A stretch of 6,672 nucleotides of DNA from an uncultured beta proteobacterium (GTDB lineage: Bacteria > Pseudomonadota > Gammaproteobacteria > Burkholderiales > Burkholderiaceae). Made by a program: the position numbers and the translations under genes. Each line of letters starts with the position of its first letter. Position 1 is the first letter of the stretch. This document shows, in pieces, positions 6,031-6,672 of the stretch. Under the pieces are notes generated by a model. The model saw nothing but the letters and a program-made list of their open reading frames with translations. It was not told the origin of the DNA and did no database searches. The stretch covers positions 1-6,672 of the forward strand of contig CAIMPQ010000164.1 of NCBI GenBank assembly GCA_903843315.1, in the 5' to 3' direction.

Positions 6031-6324
6031 ATGAAACTTAGCAAAAAAGAACTGGTCTTTCTCGACCCCATGCACACAGCCAAAACCTTAGTTTTGGTTT
6101 ATCTCTGCTTCTCAGTTCCGATCGTCTTGTTGGCACTCTTTGTGGCCTTCATTCGTGACGGCGCCATCCCTGGTTTTACGGTACTCTCCGCCTTGATTCT
6201 CAATGCCTTATTGGGCTTCGGTTTACTGTGGATTGCATGCAAAGTGTACAACTGGGTTGCTGGAAAATTTGGCGGGATTGAATTAGCCCTTCGTGATCTT
6301 TCGGAAGAAATTGAAGCAGAGTAA
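6031..6324 (+). CDS. Small two-helix membrane protein, possibly DUF3566-like
   Basis: The 97-residue product has a short basic N-terminus (MKLSKKELVF), two hydrophobic segments at about 18-41 and 49-72, and a hydrophilic C-terminal tail ending in an acidic stretch (SEEIEAE). The helices are joined by a loop containing RDGAIPG. After the second helix comes VYNWVAGKFGGIELAL (72-87). That pattern, together with an early DP-x4-K motif (12-18), reminds me of the DUF3566 transmembrane domain, whose function is unknown; this is recollection, not a search. The gene begins 12 bases after moeA without a strong ribosome binding site, and it is the last gene before the terminator, so it is probably co-transcribed with the cofactor genes. 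There is no signal peptide cleavage site and no molybdate-transport motif, so a role in the pathway is only suggested by position. Confidence 0.8.
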   Translation: MKLSKKELVFLDPMHTAKTLVLVYLCFSVPIVLLALFVAFIRDGAIPGFTVLSALILNALLGFGLLWIACKVYNWVAGKFGGIELALRDLSEEIEAE

Positions 6325-6350
6325 ACATAAAACTTCCGTACGTCTAAAGT

Positions 6351-6384
6351 AATAAAGCCGAGTCAGTCCTCGGCTTTATTTTTT
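6351..6384. terminator. Intrinsic terminator, probably bidirectional
   Basis: AATAAAGCCGAG (6351-6362) pairs perfectly with CTCGGCTTTATT (6369-6380) around a six-base loop TCAGTC, followed by TTTT at 6381-6384. It lies between the plus-strand membrane protein gene and the convergent minus-strand dehydrogenase gene. Read from the other strand the stem is followed by a broken T-rich stretch, so it can serve both genes, though better for the plus strand. Confidence 0.9.
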
Positions 6385-6401
6385 ATAAGCTCCATGCATT
6401 A

Positions 6402-6672
6402 TTAGCCCGTAAATAGCTCCTGATTAATTAAGCTTGGGGGCTTCTTACCATCAAGGGCTGCGCGTAGGTTTTCTATCGCCAAATCTACCATCGCTCTTCG
6501 TGTTTTCTCAGTGGCACTTGCAATATGCGGTGCCAGAACCACATTGCTCAACTTTAGTAAGTCTGGATGTACGTTTGGTTCACCTTCAAATACATCTAAG
6601 CCCGCTGCAAATATCTTTCCCTCTTGAAGTGCTTGGGCTAAAGCCACATCATCGACGATTCCTCCCCGCGCA
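6402..6672 (-). CDS. D-2-hydroxyacid dehydrogenase, C-terminal part (glyoxylate/glycerate type)
   Basis: The last 89 codons of a minus-strand gene are visible; the gene is cut by the right edge, so its 5' end is outside the window. The fragment begins ARGGIVDDVALAQAL and contains GLDVFEGEP (24-32) and LAPHIASAT (46-54). These supply the catalytic triad of the family: Arg2, Glu31 and His49 in fragment numbering. Such enzymes reduce 2-keto acids with NAD(P)H. The PHIASAT form is common in glyoxylate/hydroxypyruvate reductases (D-glycerate dehydrogenase), which is the most likely activity, but the substrate-binding half is not visible. A GTG at 6647 is an internal codon, not the start. The gene converges on the cofactor cluster and shares the terminator at 6351-6384. 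Confidence 0.92.
   Translation of the reverse strand, partial: ARGGIVDDVALAQALQEGKIFAAGLDVFEGEPNVHPDLLKLSNVVLAPHIASATEKTRRAMVDLAIENLRAALDGKKPPSLINQELFTG

Noticed and set aside
6402..6647. Complete 81-residue minus-strand gene starting at the GTG at 6647
   Set aside because: The frame stays open to the window edge and the upstream codons supply the conserved ARGGIVDD motif of 2-hydroxyacid dehydrogenases, so the GTG is internal and the gene is cut by the edge.

Overview
The window looks like chromosomal core sequence from a betaproteobacterium of the order Burkholderiales, most likely Polynucleobacter or a close relative. That assignment rests on the moderate GC content, the RNase E and MoaA protein style, and the rne-moaA-mobA-moeA gene order as I remember it; I could not run a search. 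I see no mobile element, CRISPR array, tRNA or rRNA.

Layout. Positions 1-295 hold no convincing gene. They form the 5' leader of rne, which is rich in potential RNA structure: several local hairpins, a long-range helix that would close a three-way junction, and a small hairpin covering the rne ribosome binding site. Positions 296-2890 encode RNase E, with a well conserved catalytic half and a low-complexity, arginine-rich tail. A 94-base gap containing a strong hairpin follows. Next is a tight plus-strand cluster for molybdenum cofactor synthesis: moaA (2985-4100), mobA (4100-4705) and moeA (4702-6018). The first junction overlaps by 1 base and the second by 4. A 97-residue two-helix membrane protein (6031-6324) starts 12 bases after moeA. 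A 12-bp perfect hairpin with a T run (6351-6384) ends this transcription unit. The 3' end of a convergent D-2-hydroxyacid dehydrogenase gene (6402-6672, minus strand) reaches the right edge and is cut by it.

How the genes work together. MoaA starts the pathway by cyclising GTP. MoeA inserts molybdate into adenylylated molybdopterin, and MobA attaches GMP to make the guanine dinucleotide cofactor. So the cluster has the first and the last steps, while moaC, moaD, moaE and mogA must lie elsewhere. RNase E is functionally separate (RNA decay and rRNA/tRNA processing). Its leader may serve autoregulation, as the unrelated-looking rne leader of E. coli does.

The most interesting parts are the structured rne leader, in which two mutually exclusive pairings could hide or expose the start site, and the small membrane protein riding on the cofactor operon. 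Neither is proven from sequence alone.
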